Assembly: GCA_963774305.1 (NCBI GenBank)
Contig: CAVZEM010000011.1
Location: 124,001 to 188,000, forward strand
Source of the DNA: DASUPK01 sp963774305
GTDB lineage: Bacteria > Actinomycetota > Thermoleophilia > Solirubrobacterales > 70-9
Direction of reading: 5' to 3'
DNA: 64,000 nt
Shown: positions 43,402 to 52,586 of the stretch, piece after piece
Position numbering within the stretch: the stretch's first letter is position 1
Layout of the letters: each line of letters begins with the position of its first letter
Made by a program: the position numbers and the translations under genes
Notes under the pieces: model-generated
Databases searched by the model: none
What the model was told of the DNA's origin: nothing
Seen by the model: only the letters and a program-made list of their open reading frames with translations

Positions 43402-43995
43402 ATGGCTGAAGTGTCGACAAGACCCGAACCCAGGACGGACTCGGATTTGGCCGTTTCCGCCCTTCGCTTCGCCCGCCGGGTCCACCTCGGCCAGTATCGG
43501 AAGCAGACCGGCGAGCAGTTCGTCGAGCACCCGATCGCCGTCGCCGAACTGCTCTCGGACGCCGGCTACGACGGCTCCCTGATCGCAGCCGCCTACCTGC
43601 ACGACGTGGTCGAGAAGACCGACGTGGAGCTCGACGAGATCCGCGAGCGCTTCGGCCCGAGCGTCGCGGCTTTGGTCGACTGCCTGAGCGAGGACCCGGA
43701 GATCGACGGCTACAGCGAGCGCAAGCGGGCGCTCCGTCACGGGATCCTCGAGTCGGGCGGCGATCCCGTGGTCATCTATGCAGCGGACCGCGTCGCCAAC
43801 ATGCGCGACTGGCTCAGGATCTCGCCCGCGGATCGCCCCGCCTGCGGCGAGCGGCTGGGAACGACCCTCGATGAGCGCCTCAAGCTCTGGACCGAGGACC
43901 TCGAGGAACTCCACGACCTCGACCCCGAAACACCCTTCCTGAGCGAAATAGAGGCGGACCTGGGCGCCCTGAAGGCTGCAGCGCCCACCGGGTAA
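43402..43995 (+). CDS. small HD-domain hydrolase, MESH1/SpoT-like
   Basis: 197 residues. RFARRVHLGQYRKQTGEQFV with EHPIAVAELL (His43), AAAYLHDVVEKTD (His67-Asp68) and YAADRVANMRDW (Asp129) are the metal ligands of the SpoT-type ppGpp hydrolase fold. There is no synthetase, TGS or ACT domain, so it is a stand-alone small alarmone hydrolase or a relative acting on another nucleotide. The 125-base A/T-richer region upstream is shared with the divergent membrane gene. Confidence 0.78.
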   Translation: MAEVSTRPEPRTDSDLAVSALRFARRVHLGQYRKQTGEQFVEHPIAVAELLSDAGYDGSLIAAAYLHDVVEKTDVELDEIRERFGPSVAALVDCLSEDPEIDGYSERKRALRHGILESGGDPVVIYAADRVANMRDWLRISPADRPACGERLGTTLDERLKLWTEDLEELHDLDPETPFLSEIEADLGALKAAAPTG

Positions 43996-44189
43996 CAGCT
44001 GCTTCACATCCGGGTTTATTCCGGATCCATCGCTCCGCCGGACTGACTATCCTGCCCTCGCCGCCGAAGTCCGCGGTACCGCTGCTCCACTGCCCCCGAC
44101 TCCTGACCCCCGCCGACCACAGCCAATTCGCGATCGGTTTCGATCGCCGCGACCTGCCCAGGCTGCATGAGCTCTGGGACGAGATCGTC

Positions 44190-45164
44190 TTGTCGGAGCG
44201 CTGGTCCGAGGGCGACCTGACGGCCCGCTTCGAGTCCGCCTGGGCCGAGCTGCACGGCCTCGGCTCGGTCGCCACCGGCGGCTGGACCGGCGCGGCGCTC
44301 GCGGCCCTCGACTTCGCCGGCGTCAAGGGCGAGAAGGTCCTCTGCCCGTCCAACACCTTCATGGCGACCCCGCTCTCGATCATCCACTCCGGCGGCCAGC
44401 CGGTCTTCGTCGACTGCAACCGCGAGGACCTCTGCATGTCGTTCGAGGACTTCGAGCGCAAGGCCGAGGAACACAGGCCGCGTGCGGCGGTGATCGTCCA
44501 CATCGGCGGCCACGTCGCCTTCGACGTCGAACGGATCGCCGAGTACTGCCGCGACAACGACATCTTCCTGCTCGAGGATTGCGCCCACGCCCACGGCGCC
44601 CGCTGGGGCGACCGCCGCCCGGGTTCGTGGGGTGACGCCGGCGCCTACTCCTTCTACGCGACCAAGACCATCTCCACCGGCGAGGGCGGGATGCTCGTCT
44701 CGGACCGCAAGGAGCTGATCGAGCACGCGCGAGCCTTCCGCAACTACGGCAAGCCCGACCACGCGGTGGAGGGCCTCAACCTGCGCATGAGCGAGTTCAC
44801 CGCCGCGATCGGCGTGGTTCAGACGGAGCGCCTCGACGAGATCGTCGCCCGCAAGAACGAGGTCGCCCGCGAGCAACTCGACCCCGTCTATGGCTCGAGG
44901 CTCGAGCTCCCCGAGGGGATGACCTCGGGGCTCTACAAGTACATCGTCTTCGAGCAGATCGAACGCTCGACCGGCAAGGTCTACGAGGACCCGTGTCACC
45001 GGATCATGGCGACCGGCGACGAGCTCCCGAACACGGACTGGGTGAGCCAGAACCACTCGTGCGTGCCCCTCTACTACGCGCCGGCGGTCGAGGCCGTCGA
45101 TGCGAGGGTGCCCCGAGCGGAGCGAGGGGCAACCCGTGATATGTGGGCGGAGGAGAGCGCATGA
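44190..45164 (+). CDS. DegT/DnrJ/EryC1-type PLP sugar aminotransferase
   Basis: Fold-type I aminotransferase. ATGGWTGAALAALDFAGV, CPSNTFMATPLSIIHSGGQP, LEDCAHAHGARW (Asp130 numbering from TTG) and YSFYATKTISTGEGG with the Schiff-base Lys159 are all present. TTG 44190 is the only standard start, but the frame stays open upstream and encodes SAVPLLHCPRLLTP and DHSQFAIGFDRRDLPRLHEL, which resembles the normal N-terminus, so a rare start near 44052 is possible. ATGA overlap with the next epimerase suggests amino-sugar synthesis. Confidence 0.82.
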   Translation: MSERWSEGDLTARFESAWAELHGLGSVATGGWTGAALAALDFAGVKGEKVLCPSNTFMATPLSIIHSGGQPVFVDCNREDLCMSFEDFERKAEEHRPRAAVIVHIGGHVAFDVERIAEYCRDNDIFLLEDCAHAHGARWGDRRPGSWGDAGAYSFYATKTISTGEGGMLVSDRKELIEHARAFRNYGKPDHAVEGLNLRMSEFTAAIGVVQTERLDEIVARKNEVAREQLDPVYGSRLELPEGMTSGLYKYIVFEQIERSTGKVYEDPCHRIMATGDELPNTDWVSQNHSCVPLYYAPAVEAVDARVPRAERGATRDMWAEESA

Positions 45165-46576
45165 GTCGCGTACTCGTCACGGGAGGCTCGGGCTTCATCG
45201 GCTCGCACGTCGTCGACAAGCTCGCCGACGCCGGCTACGAGCCGCGGATCTACGACCTGCAGCCCTCTCCCCATCACGAGCCGGGCTTGGTCGACACCGT
45301 GGTCGGCGATCTGTTCGATCACGACACGCTCTGCGCCGCGATGGAGGACTGCGAGGCGGTCATCCACCTCGCGGCCTACGCGGACGTCGGCATCGTCGCC
45401 AAGGAACCGGTCGAAGCCGAGGAGTGCAACTCGCGAGGCACATTGGCCGTACTGGAGGCCGCCCGGGCCACCGACACGCGCGTGATCTACGGCAGCACGA
45501 TCTGGGTCTACGGCGCCTCCGGCGACGGGCTGATCGACGAGGACGCGCCGCTCGGCCTGCCCGACCACCTCTACACCGCAAGCAAGCTGGCGGGCGAGAT
45601 GTACTGCAACTCCTACGCGGAGCTCTACGACGTGCCGTGCACGATCCTGCGCTTCGGCATCCCCTACGGCCCACGCGCGCGCCCCGCGGCCGTGATCCCG
45701 ATCTTCGTCTCGAAGGCCCTCAAGGACGAGCCTCTGACGATCGCCGGCGACGGCCTGCAGACCCGGCGCTTCGTCTACGTCGAGGACCTGGCCGAGGGCA
45801 TCGTGGCCGGCCTCAGCCAGGGCGAGAAGAACCGCGTTTACAACCTCGCCGGTGACGAGACGGTGACGATCCGCGAGCTCGCGGACATCGTCTCCGAGTT
45901 GATCGACGACACCGAGATCGTGCACACCCCCGGCCGCAATGGCGACTTCGGCGGCGCCGTGATCTCGAACGAGCGCGCCGCCACCGAGCTCGGATGGCGC
46001 GCCTCCACCCCGCTTCGCGAAGGCGTCCGGCGTTACCTCGCCTGGCTGGCGCCGGAGCGCGCCCCGACACCCGCGCCGGAGCCCGAGCCGGTGCTCGCGG
46101 CGCCGCCCGAGCCGGAACCACGGGTGGCGGTGAGGCCGATCGCCAAGGTCGCCGAGCTGCCGGGCTGGCCCAGCGCTCGGGTCTCGTCCTGGCCCAGCGC
46201 GTGGATCGTCGCGCTCGCCAGCGGGGCCGGCACGCTGATCCCGTGGCTGCTCGCCTCGCGCACCGACGACTTCGGGACCGGCCAGTCCGGATACGTTGCG
46301 ATCACCTGTCTGATCGCGATCCTGGCGGCCCTCTGTGTCCTGCCCCTCGGTCCCGGCGGGCGGCCGGCGCGGGGCTGGGTATTCGCCGGCTGGCTCTTCG
46401 CCGCCTACGTCGTTCTGGAGACGCTTCCCTGGACCCGCAACGTCTTCAACCTGGGCATGCCCCACAGGGGGACCATTCTCTTGAGCGCGATGGGTCTCGC
46501 CATCGCCTTGGTGGTGGCCACGGCGGCGGTCCGCTGGCGCGGCGACGAGGAAACCGCCGCCGACACCGTTTCCTAG
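45161..46576 (+). CDS. NAD-dependent epimerase fused to a membrane tail
   Basis: 471 residues. 1-300: extended SDR with TGGSGFIG at 7-14, GSTIWVYG and Tyr138/Lys142 in YTASKLAGE, plus RRFVYVEDLAEGI. 300-345: Pro/Glu/Ala-rich linker. 346-457: four predicted membrane helices (SAWIVALASGAGTLIPWLL, AITCLIAILAALCVLPL, FAGWLFAAYVVLETLP, ILLSAMGLAIALVVATAA). Cytoplasmic NDP-sugar epimerases are soluble; anchoring one to the membrane suggests channelling to a lipid-linked glycan machine. Coupled to the aminotransferase before it. Confidence 0.82.
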   Translation: MSRVLVTGGSGFIGSHVVDKLADAGYEPRIYDLQPSPHHEPGLVDTVVGDLFDHDTLCAAMEDCEAVIHLAAYADVGIVAKEPVEAEECNSRGTLAVLEAARATDTRVIYGSTIWVYGASGDGLIDEDAPLGLPDHLYTASKLAGEMYCNSYAELYDVPCTILRFGIPYGPRARPAAVIPIFVSKALKDEPLTIAGDGLQTRRFVYVEDLAEGIVAGLSQGEKNRVYNLAGDETVTIRELADIVSELIDDTEIVHTPGRNGDFGGAVISNERAATELGWRASTPLREGVRRYLAWLAPERAPTPAPEPEPVLAAPPEPEPRVAVRPIAKVAELPGWPSARVSSWPSAWIVALASGAGTLIPWLLASRTDDFGTGQSGYVAITCLIAILAALCVLPLGPGGRPARGWVFAGWLFAAYVVLETLPWTRNVFNLGMPHRGTILLSAMGLAIALVVATAAVRWRGDEETAADTVS

Positions 46577-47193
46577 GGCGTGACCGGGCGCAGCCCGGCC
46601 GACCTGATCCGCTCCACCACCATCGGCAGCGCCGCGACCGTCCCGCGCCAGCAGCCCGGCTCGCTGTAGTGATCGGCGTCGTGGAGCAGCAGGACCTCGC
46701 CGGCGTCCAGGTCCCGCGTCACCTCGGAGGCGATCTCCACCGGAGCCCTTCCCGCGCGCCAATCGTGCCCCCAGCGCGACCAGAGCAGTGACCGCAGGCC
46801 GCGGGCGCTGACCTCGACCATCCCCGGATAGCTGAAGATGCCGTAGGGCGGGCGATAGAGCTCGGGGCGAAGGCCGACCGCGTCCTCGACGGCGGCGATC
46901 GCCCGCTGAAGGTCGTCGACGAATGTGCTGGGCGCGAGGCGGAGCATGTTGCGGTGCCGGTGGCCGTGCACCGCAGCGATGTGGCCGGCCGCAACGATCT
47001 CGGCGGCGAGCCCCGGGTAGCGCTCGACCTGCTCCCCGCAGAGGAAGAAGGTCGCCTTCGCGTCCGCTGCCGCCAGCGCCTCGAGCACCGCCGGCGTCCC
47101 CTCCGGGTGCGGCCCGTCGTCGAAGGTGATGGCCGCCCCCACCGGATCGTCGATCCGCCGGGGCAGGCCCAGCGCGTCCGCGACCCGCGGCAC
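46573..47193 (-). CDS. NodB-type polysaccharide deacetylase
   Basis: Carbohydrate esterase 4 fold: AAITFDDGPHPEGTPAVLEA, FFLCGEQVERYPGLAAEIVA, HGHRHRNMLRLAPSTF (metal His pair) and RPPYGIFSYPG. Zn-dependent removal of acetyl groups from a surface glycan or peptidoglycan. GTG 47193 is the first standard start. The frame continues upstream into a hydrophobic segment (LLIGTAAAAAAWWTPALAPI) that looks like a real signal anchor but lacks ATG, GTG or TTG; the true start may be ATC 47266 or nearby. Its stop overlaps the facing epimerase stop. Confidence 0.85.
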   Translation of the reverse strand: MPRVADALGLPRRIDDPVGAAITFDDGPHPEGTPAVLEALAAADAKATFFLCGEQVERYPGLAAEIVAAGHIAAVHGHRHRNMLRLAPSTFVDDLQRAIAAVEDAVGLRPELYRPPYGIFSYPGMVEVSARGLRSLLWSRWGHDWRAGRAPVEIASEVTRDLDAGEVLLLHDADHYSEPGCWRGTVAALPMVVERIRSAGLRPVTP

Positions 47194-47271
47194 GATCGGA
47201 GCGAGCGCCGGCGTCCACCAAGCGGCCGCCGCGGCGGCCGTGCCGATGAGTAGTCCCTTGCGGATGGCAGG

Positions 47272-48168
47272 ATGGTGCCACTGATGGACGGGCAGCTCGC
47301 TCTCGGCTTTGCCCTGGCGCTCGCCGCAGCGTGTTGCTATGAGACCGGCTACGCGCTGCAGGCGATCGAGGCGCGGCGGGCGCCCGCCGACCGGGCCCTC
47401 CGGCCCTCCCTGATGACCCATCTGATTCGCCGCCCGCTCTGGGTCGGGGCGACCGCCCTCTCGCTGCTCGGCTGGCCGTTGCAGATCATCGCCCTCGCGT
47501 ATGCGCCGCTGACCCTGGTGCAGCCGGTCCTCGCCCTCGGCCTCGTCCTGCTTCTGGTCCTGGGCGTCAAGATCCTGGGTGAGCACGTTGGGCCGAGGGA
47601 GATCGCCGCCGTCGCCCTGATCATCGGCGCGGTCGGGGTCTTCGCCTGGGCGGCGCCACGCGAGCCCGGCGAGGTCGAGCGCAGCGCCGGCCTGGTCGTG
47701 GCGCTCGGGATCCTCGCAGCGGTGACGGTGGCTCCGTACGCGATCTCGCTGTTGCGGCGGGGCCACTTCCCGATGCTGCTGCTGGTCGCCAGCGCGGGCG
47801 CCGCCGACGGGATGGCGGCCTTCGTCGCCAAGATCGTCGCCCAGGACGCCACCGAGGGAGCTCTGCTCGCTGTCGTGGCCTGGACGGCCCTGGTCGCCGC
47901 GGTCGTGATCGTCGGGGTGATCAGCGAGTCGACCGCTCTCCAGCGCTTCGCCGCCACCCGGGTGGCGCCCACGGTCCTGGTCATGCAGATCGTGATCCCC
48001 GTCGTGATGGCGCCTCTGGTCGGCGGTGAGGGCTGGAGCAACACGCCGCTCGGCGGCGCGGTGCTGGTGATGGCTCTAGTGGCGGTCGCCCTGGGCGCCG
48101 GCCTGCTGGCGAGCTCCCCCGCCGTCGCCCAGCTCGCCGTCGGCGAGGCCGAGGCCGAGCACGGCTGA
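47272..48168 (+). CDS. DMT-superfamily/NIPA-like membrane transporter
   Basis: 298 residues with nine or ten membrane helices and short loops: LALGFALALAAACCYETGYA, ALSLLGWPLQIIALAYAP-LT and VQPVLALGLVLLLVLGVKIL. LTLVQPVLALGLV is the EamA-like signature; the paired halves match. Substrate unknown (metabolite or Mg2+). ATG 47272 or 47284. The final 93 bases overlap the facing glycosyltransferase gene. Confidence 0.8.
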   Translation: MVPLMDGQLALGFALALAAACCYETGYALQAIEARRAPADRALRPSLMTHLIRRPLWVGATALSLLGWPLQIIALAYAPLTLVQPVLALGLVLLLVLGVKILGEHVGPREIAAVALIIGAVGVFAWAAPREPGEVERSAGLVVALGILAAVTVAPYAISLLRRGHFPMLLLVASAGAADGMAAFVAKIVAQDATEGALLAVVAWTALVAAVVIVGVISESTALQRFAATRVAPTVLVMQIVIPVVMAPLVGGEGWSNTPLGGAVLVMALVAVALGAGLLASSPAVAQLAVGEAEAEHG

Positions 48169-49221
48169 CGCCGCCGTGGGCAACCGGCCGAAGGACTCGT
48201 CCGGCTCGCCGCTCGCGGCCAGTGCGCGCACCAGCGCCTCCCCCAGCTCCTCGCGCGACCCGGCGACCTCCGCCAGGCCGAAGCGCTGAAACGCGGCGTT
48301 GTTGACCCGAACGTGCCCGCGGCCCCATCCGTAGGAGACGACCCCGCAGCCCTCCATGATCGCCTCGAGCACCGTCAGCCCGGCGGTGGAGTGCACCAGG
48401 ACGTCGGCAGCCGCGAACCAGTCCGGCATCCGGTCGGTGAACCCCTCGACCCTGACCCGCGGCTCGGCCGAAAAGTCCTCGACGAGCTTCGCTTGCAGCC
48501 CCTCGTTCCTCCCGCAGAGGCAGACGACGGTCGAGCCGGGAAGCCCCAGCGCCTCCTCCGCTGCTCCCTCCAGGTCCCCGACCGCCCAACCGCCGCCGGA
48601 GACGATCACCATCGGGCCGTCGGCCGGCAGGCCCAGCTCCCTGCGGGCCTCTGCCTGGGTGCGTGGCTCGTAGAAGCGCTCGTCGGTGAGCCCTCGGACG
48701 CAGCGCACGTCCGTCCCCGGAGCGATCTGCCTGACCTCCTCTGCCGACTCGGGGTGAGTGATCAGGTGGAGGTCGACGCCGGGGTGCGCCCAGTAGCGCA
48801 GCGCCGCCAGGTCGGTGATCGCCGAGACGACGGGGGCGTCGATCCTCCCCTTGCCCCTCAGGGCACCGAGCACCTCGGTCGTCCCGGGGTAGGTCGAGAC
48901 GACGATGTCGGGGTCCCTTTCCAGAACTGCCCTACGGATCGACCTTGCCGCCAGCCACTGGGTCAGGTGGCCTGCGAACCACCGCGTCGGGCGCACGTCG
49001 GTGATCAGCCTGTAGGAGAGATCGAACAACCGACTCCCCCACTTGGAGTGAAAGCGGGAGCTGTCCATCACAAGCCGGCGCGTGAGCCAGCCGACCACCG
49101 CCAGCGAGTCCACGATCTCGATCTCGGTGCCGGGCGCCTCGCGCTCGATCCCCTCGGCAAGCACCCTGGCCGGCAGATCGTGGCCCTCGCCGATCGACGC
49201 GCTGAAGATCAGGACCTTCAA
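48076..49221 (-). CDS. GT28-family glycosyltransferase (MGDG-synthase/UgtP-like)
   Basis: 381 residues from a TTG in a TTGA overlap with the DUF6328 gene. FSASIGEGHDLPARVLAEGI, DIVVSTYPGTTEVLGAL, VIVSGGGWAVGDLEGAAEEAL, GFTDRMPDWFAAADVLVHST with AGLTVLEAIMEGCG and the following GWGRGHVRVN are typical of diacylglycerol glucosyltransferases. It should act at the membrane on a lipid acceptor. The last 30 residues, encoded in the antisense of the transporter gene, are unlike the family and likely an accretion. Confidence 0.88.
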   Translation of the reverse strand: MKVLIFSASIGEGHDLPARVLAEGIEREAPGTEIEIVDSLAVVGWLTRRLVMDSSRFHSKWGSRLFDLSYRLITDVRPTRWFAGHLTQWLAARSIRRAVLERDPDIVVSTYPGTTEVLGALRGKGRIDAPVVSAITDLAALRYWAHPGVDLHLITHPESAEEVRQIAPGTDVRCVRGLTDERFYEPRTQAEARRELGLPADGPMVIVSGGGWAVGDLEGAAEEALGLPGSTVVCLCGRNEGLQAKLVEDFSAEPRVRVEGFTDRMPDWFAAADVLVHSTAGLTVLEAIMEGCGVVSYGWGRGHVRVNNAAFQRFGLAEVAGSREELGEALVRALAASGEPDESFGRLPTAASAVLGLGLADGELGDGGGARQQAGAQGDRH

Positions 49222-49694
49222 CGTGGCGGGAGCTTCTGCCTGCGCCGCAGCGGCCCCAGGTACCAGAAGCCCGCATAGGCGAGCGCCATCACGATCGTGC
49301 TGATCACCGCGGTGGTGGCGCCGAAGATGAAGTCGCTGATCAGCGCGATCGCCCCGGTCATCCCGATCGCCAGGAGGAGAAGGCCGACCAGCGCCAGCGT
49401 GTTGGAGATCGTGACGATGAACTCCTTCTGCTGGCGGCGGAAGAGAATCCGGTGGCCGGCGGTGGGGGCGACCAGCATCACCGTGGCCAGCGCCACCGTG
49501 ATCAGCACACCGAAGTAGAGCTTCTGATCGAAGCTGCTCAGATCGTCGAACCGCGGCGTGAACGGGACGGTGAGCAGGAAGGCGAACAGGACCTGGACTC
49601 CGGGAAGTGCCACCCGCAGCTCCTGGAGCAGGTCCGAGAGGTTTCGATCGGCGCGCTCCTCCTCCGACTCCTGGCGGCCGCTGTCGTTGGCCAT
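49218..49694 (-). CDS. DUF6328 membrane protein
   Basis: 158 residues with four membrane helices after a charged N-terminus. The family signature RNLSDLLQELRVALPGVQVL-FAFLL is clear at about 17-41, and later FTPRFDDLSSFDQKLYFGVL and APTAGHRILFRR. Role unknown; common in actinobacteria. It sits between DUF47 and a glycosyltransferase on one operon. Confidence 0.85.
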   Translation of the reverse strand: MANDSGRQESEEERADRNLSDLLQELRVALPGVQVLFAFLLTVPFTPRFDDLSSFDQKLYFGVLITVALATVMLVAPTAGHRILFRRQQKEFIVTISNTLALVGLLLLAIGMTGAIALISDFIFGATTAVISTIVMALAYAGFWYLGPLRRRQKLPPR

Positions 49695-50354
49695 CTAGGA
49701 GTGCTTGACCGCGATCGCCTCGATCTTGTGGGCCGCCGTCTCGGTCGAGTCGATCGCTCGCTCGAGCAGGCCGAAGATGTCCTTCCAGCGGATCACGACC
49801 ATCGGGTCGATGCCGTTCGAGAAAAGCGACGCGAGCGCCTCGCGCCAGACCCTGTCTCCCTCGTTCTCCAGACGGTGGATCTCAACCCAGTAGCGCTCCA
49901 GGTCGCTGAAGCCGCGCAGGTCGTTGAGCAGCCCCGAGACCTGTTCGCAGGACTGGGCGAGAACCGTGGAGAGAACGTGAGCCTGCTCCATCGGGGCCTC
50001 GATCGCGAAGAGGCCCATGAAGTCCGCGGCCTCCTCGATGTCGTCGACGATGTCATCGAGCTGGGTGGCAAGCGCATAGACGTCGGCGCTGTCGAGTCCC
50101 CTGGGCGGGTCGGCATTGAGGCGGCGCACGATGTCCTGGGTGATCCTGTCGCCCTCCTGCTCGGCCTTGAGGATGTCGCGGGCAACTCCGCTGTCCTCGG
50201 GCCAGGTGTCGAACATGTGCTCCAGGAGCTTTGCGGCCCGCAGGATGTTCGCTCCGGCCTCGGCGAGCGCGTCGAAATAGACCGAATCCCTGCTTGTCGC
50301 CGAGCGACGGGGCACCGAGCGCCAAGCTACCAGAGGCCCGCGGTAGCTAGCCAC
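49695..50354 (-). CDS. DUF47/PhoU-like phosphate-transport regulator
   Basis: 219 residues, all helical. SVYFDALAEAGANILRAAKL, LKAEQEGDRITQDIVRRLNA and YALATQLDDIVDDIEEAADF contain the E/D-xxxD metal-binding repeats of PhoU-like proteins; a second repeat is EIHRLENEGDRVWREALASL. DUF47 proteins normally accompany Pit phosphate transporters. GTG start (50354) overlaps the ppk1 stop; a second GTG at 50315 is also possible. No pit gene is in the window. Confidence 0.88.
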   Translation of the reverse strand: MASYRGPLVAWRSVPRRSATSRDSVYFDALAEAGANILRAAKLLEHMFDTWPEDSGVARDILKAEQEGDRITQDIVRRLNADPPRGLDSADVYALATQLDDIVDDIEEAADFMGLFAIEAPMEQAHVLSTVLAQSCEQVSGLLNDLRGFSDLERYWVEIHRLENEGDRVWREALASLFSNGIDPMVVIRWKDIFGLLERAIDSTETAAHKIEAIAVKHS

Positions 50355-52545
50355 TGACGGCTGCAGCCGCTGCCGCGGCGCGCCGCGTGTGGCGCTCGAT
50401 CAACTCGGACTGAAGACTCCGCGGCGGATCGCCGTTGGTCGTCCGGCGTGACCAGACGCCGTCACTGCCCAGCTCCCACGCGTTGGTGTTGTCGGCGAAC
50501 GCCAGATCGAGATCCTCGGTGAGCTGGTCCCGGTTCGACGGGTCCTCGACCGGCGTGACCAACTCGACCCGGTTGTAGAGGTTCCGCGGCATGAGATCGG
50601 CCGAGCCGATCAGGATCTTGGTCTCGTCGGGCCGCTCGAACGAGTAGATCCTGGGGTGCTCCAGGAAGCGGCCGACGATCGAGACGACCCGGATGTTCTC
50701 GGAGACGCCCTGCACTCCGGGCCGCAGCGCGCAGATTCCACGGATGTTGAGGTCGACCTCCACCCCCGCCTGCGAGGCGCGGTAGAGCGCCCGGATGCAG
50801 GGCGGATCGAGCAGCGAGTTCATCTTCATCCGGATCCGCGCCGGATGCTCGGGCGAGTGCGCCTCGATCGTGCGCTCGATCTCGCCGACGATCCCCTCCT
50901 TGAGGTTGAACGGCGCGACCAGCACCCTTCGGTAGCCGCTCGGCCGGGCGTAGCCCGTCAGATAGTTGAACATCTCCGCGATGTCGTCACCGATCTCCTG
51001 GTTCGAGGTGAACAGGCCGAAGTCGGTGTAGATCCGGGCGGTCTTCGGGTTGTAGTTGCCCGTGCCGATATGGACGTAGTTGCGGACGCCGTCGCCCTCG
51101 CGGCGGGCGACCAGGACGCACTTGACGTGCGTCTTCAGGCCGGGGATGCCGTAGACCACGTGGACGCCGGCCTCCTCCAGGGCTCTCGCCCAGCGGATGT
51201 TGGCGCTCTCGTCGAAACGCGCCTTGAGCTCCACCAGGCAGACCGCCTGCTTGCCGCGCTCCGAGGCCTCGATCAGACCCGGGACCAGAGGCGAATCCGC
51301 GCTCGTCCGGTAGACGGTCTGCTTGATCGCGAGGACGTTCGGGTCCTCGACGGCCTTCCGGACGAAGCGCTCGACCGAGCCGGTGAAGGAGTCGTAGGGA
51401 TGGTGCACGAGGATGTCGCTCTGGCGCATCGCGGCGAAGACGTCGACCTCGCGGTGGGTCCGGCTCCCCTGTTGGAACTGCGGCGGAGTGACACCCTGCC
51501 ACGACGGATAGCGGAGCTCGCGGAACCCCTGAATGGAGTAGACGTCGCTGAGATCGTCCAGCCCGATCAGCCCGGGGGTCTCGTAGACCTGCCGGGCATC
51601 GATGTCCATCGCCTCGACGAGCTGGTCGAGGAGCCTCGGCTCCATGTCCGGGGAGATCTCGAGCCGCACGACCTCCCCGAAGCGGCGGCGGCGGACCTCC
51701 TCCTCGACTGCAAGCAGCAGGTCGTCGGCCTCGTCGGAGACGTCGTAGTCGGTGTCCCTCGTTACCCGGAAGAGCGAGTGATGGACGATCTCCATGCCCG
51801 GGAAGAGGTCGTCGAGGTTGGCCGCGATCACCTCCTCGAGGGGCACGAAGGTCAGCCCACCGTCGCCGACGGAAAGGAAACGCCGGAGCAGCTCCTTCGG
51901 CACCTTGACCCGCGCGGCGACCTCTTCCCCCTTCTCGGGATTTCGGAGCAGGACCCCTAGGCTGAGCGACATGTTGGAGATGTAGGGGAACGGCCGGCCG
52001 CGCCCGATCACCAGAGGGGTGAGCGCCGGGAAAACCTGGCTGGTGAAGAGGTGCTCGACCTCCTCCCGCTCCCGCGCGTTGGCGTCGTCCAGAGAGATGA
52101 TGCGGATCCCGTGCTCGGCCAGGGCCGGGCGGATCTCCTCGGCGAAGCAGCGACAGAGCCTCTGACGGAGCTCAATCGTGCGCTGGCGGATCAGCTCGAT
52201 CACGTCGGCGGCCGCCATCGAGTCGGCGCCGCGAGCGTCGATCTTGGACTCCACCTGGTCGTGCAGACCGGCGACGCGGACCATGAAGAACTCGTCGAGG
52301 TTGTCCTCGTAGATCGCCGAGAAGTTGACGCGCTCGAGCAGCGGTACACGCTGATCCTCGGCGAGCTGCAGGACGCGGTCGTTGAAGTCGAGCCAGGAGA
52401 GCTCGCGGTTGAAGTAGAGAGAGGGGTCGGTGAGGTCCGGTTCGGAGGCGCTCGTCCTCACGGTCTCCGGGACGACAGTGGCGCCACCGCCGTCCGCCGC
52501 CGGTCCGCTGGACTCCGTGCTGCGCTGGGCGAGCTCATCGGTCAC
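50347..52545 (-). CDS. ppk1: polyphosphate kinase 1
   Basis: 732 residues. FNRELSWLDFNDRVLQLAED, FFMVRVAGL, HHPYDSFTGSVERFVRKAVE, the phospho-His segment HIGTGNYNPKTARIYTDFGL and VELVTPVEDP are the family marks. Makes polyphosphate from ATP reversibly. GTG 52545 gives the normal N-terminus (family opening follows at about residue 40). Overlap with DUF47 by eight bases. Together with DUF47, CHAD and ppx it forms a polyphosphate set. Confidence 0.96.
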   Translation of the reverse strand: MTDELAQRSTESSGPAADGGGATVVPETVRTSASEPDLTDPSLYFNRELSWLDFNDRVLQLAEDQRVPLLERVNFSAIYEDNLDEFFMVRVAGLHDQVESKIDARGADSMAAADVIELIRQRTIELRQRLCRCFAEEIRPALAEHGIRIISLDDANAREREEVEHLFTSQVFPALTPLVIGRGRPFPYISNMSLSLGVLLRNPEKGEEVAARVKVPKELLRRFLSVGDGGLTFVPLEEVIAANLDDLFPGMEIVHHSLFRVTRDTDYDVSDEADDLLLAVEEEVRRRRFGEVVRLEISPDMEPRLLDQLVEAMDIDARQVYETPGLIGLDDLSDVYSIQGFRELRYPSWQGVTPPQFQQGSRTHREVDVFAAMRQSDILVHHPYDSFTGSVERFVRKAVEDPNVLAIKQTVYRTSADSPLVPGLIEASERGKQAVCLVELKARFDESANIRWARALEEAGVHVVYGIPGLKTHVKCVLVARREGDGVRNYVHIGTGNYNPKTARIYTDFGLFTSNQEIGDDIAEMFNYLTGYARPSGYRRVLVAPFNLKEGIVGEIERTIEAHSPEHPARIRMKMNSLLDPPCIRALYRASQAGVEVDLNIRGICALRPGVQGVSENIRVVSIVGRFLEHPRIYSFERPDETKILIGSADLMPRNLYNRVELVTPVEDPSNRDQLTEDLDLAFADNTNAWELGSDGVWSRRTTNGDPPRSLQSELIERHTRRAAAAAAAVSG

Positions 52546-52586
52546 CGTGCTCAGGGTACCGAGCGCAAGGCGTGCGGCTGAACCGA

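Noticed and set aside
45074..47281. 735-codon minus-strand open frame across the aminotransferase/epimerase region
   Set aside because: Antisense to two clearly coupled genes and partly out of frame with the deacetylase; no recognisable domain.
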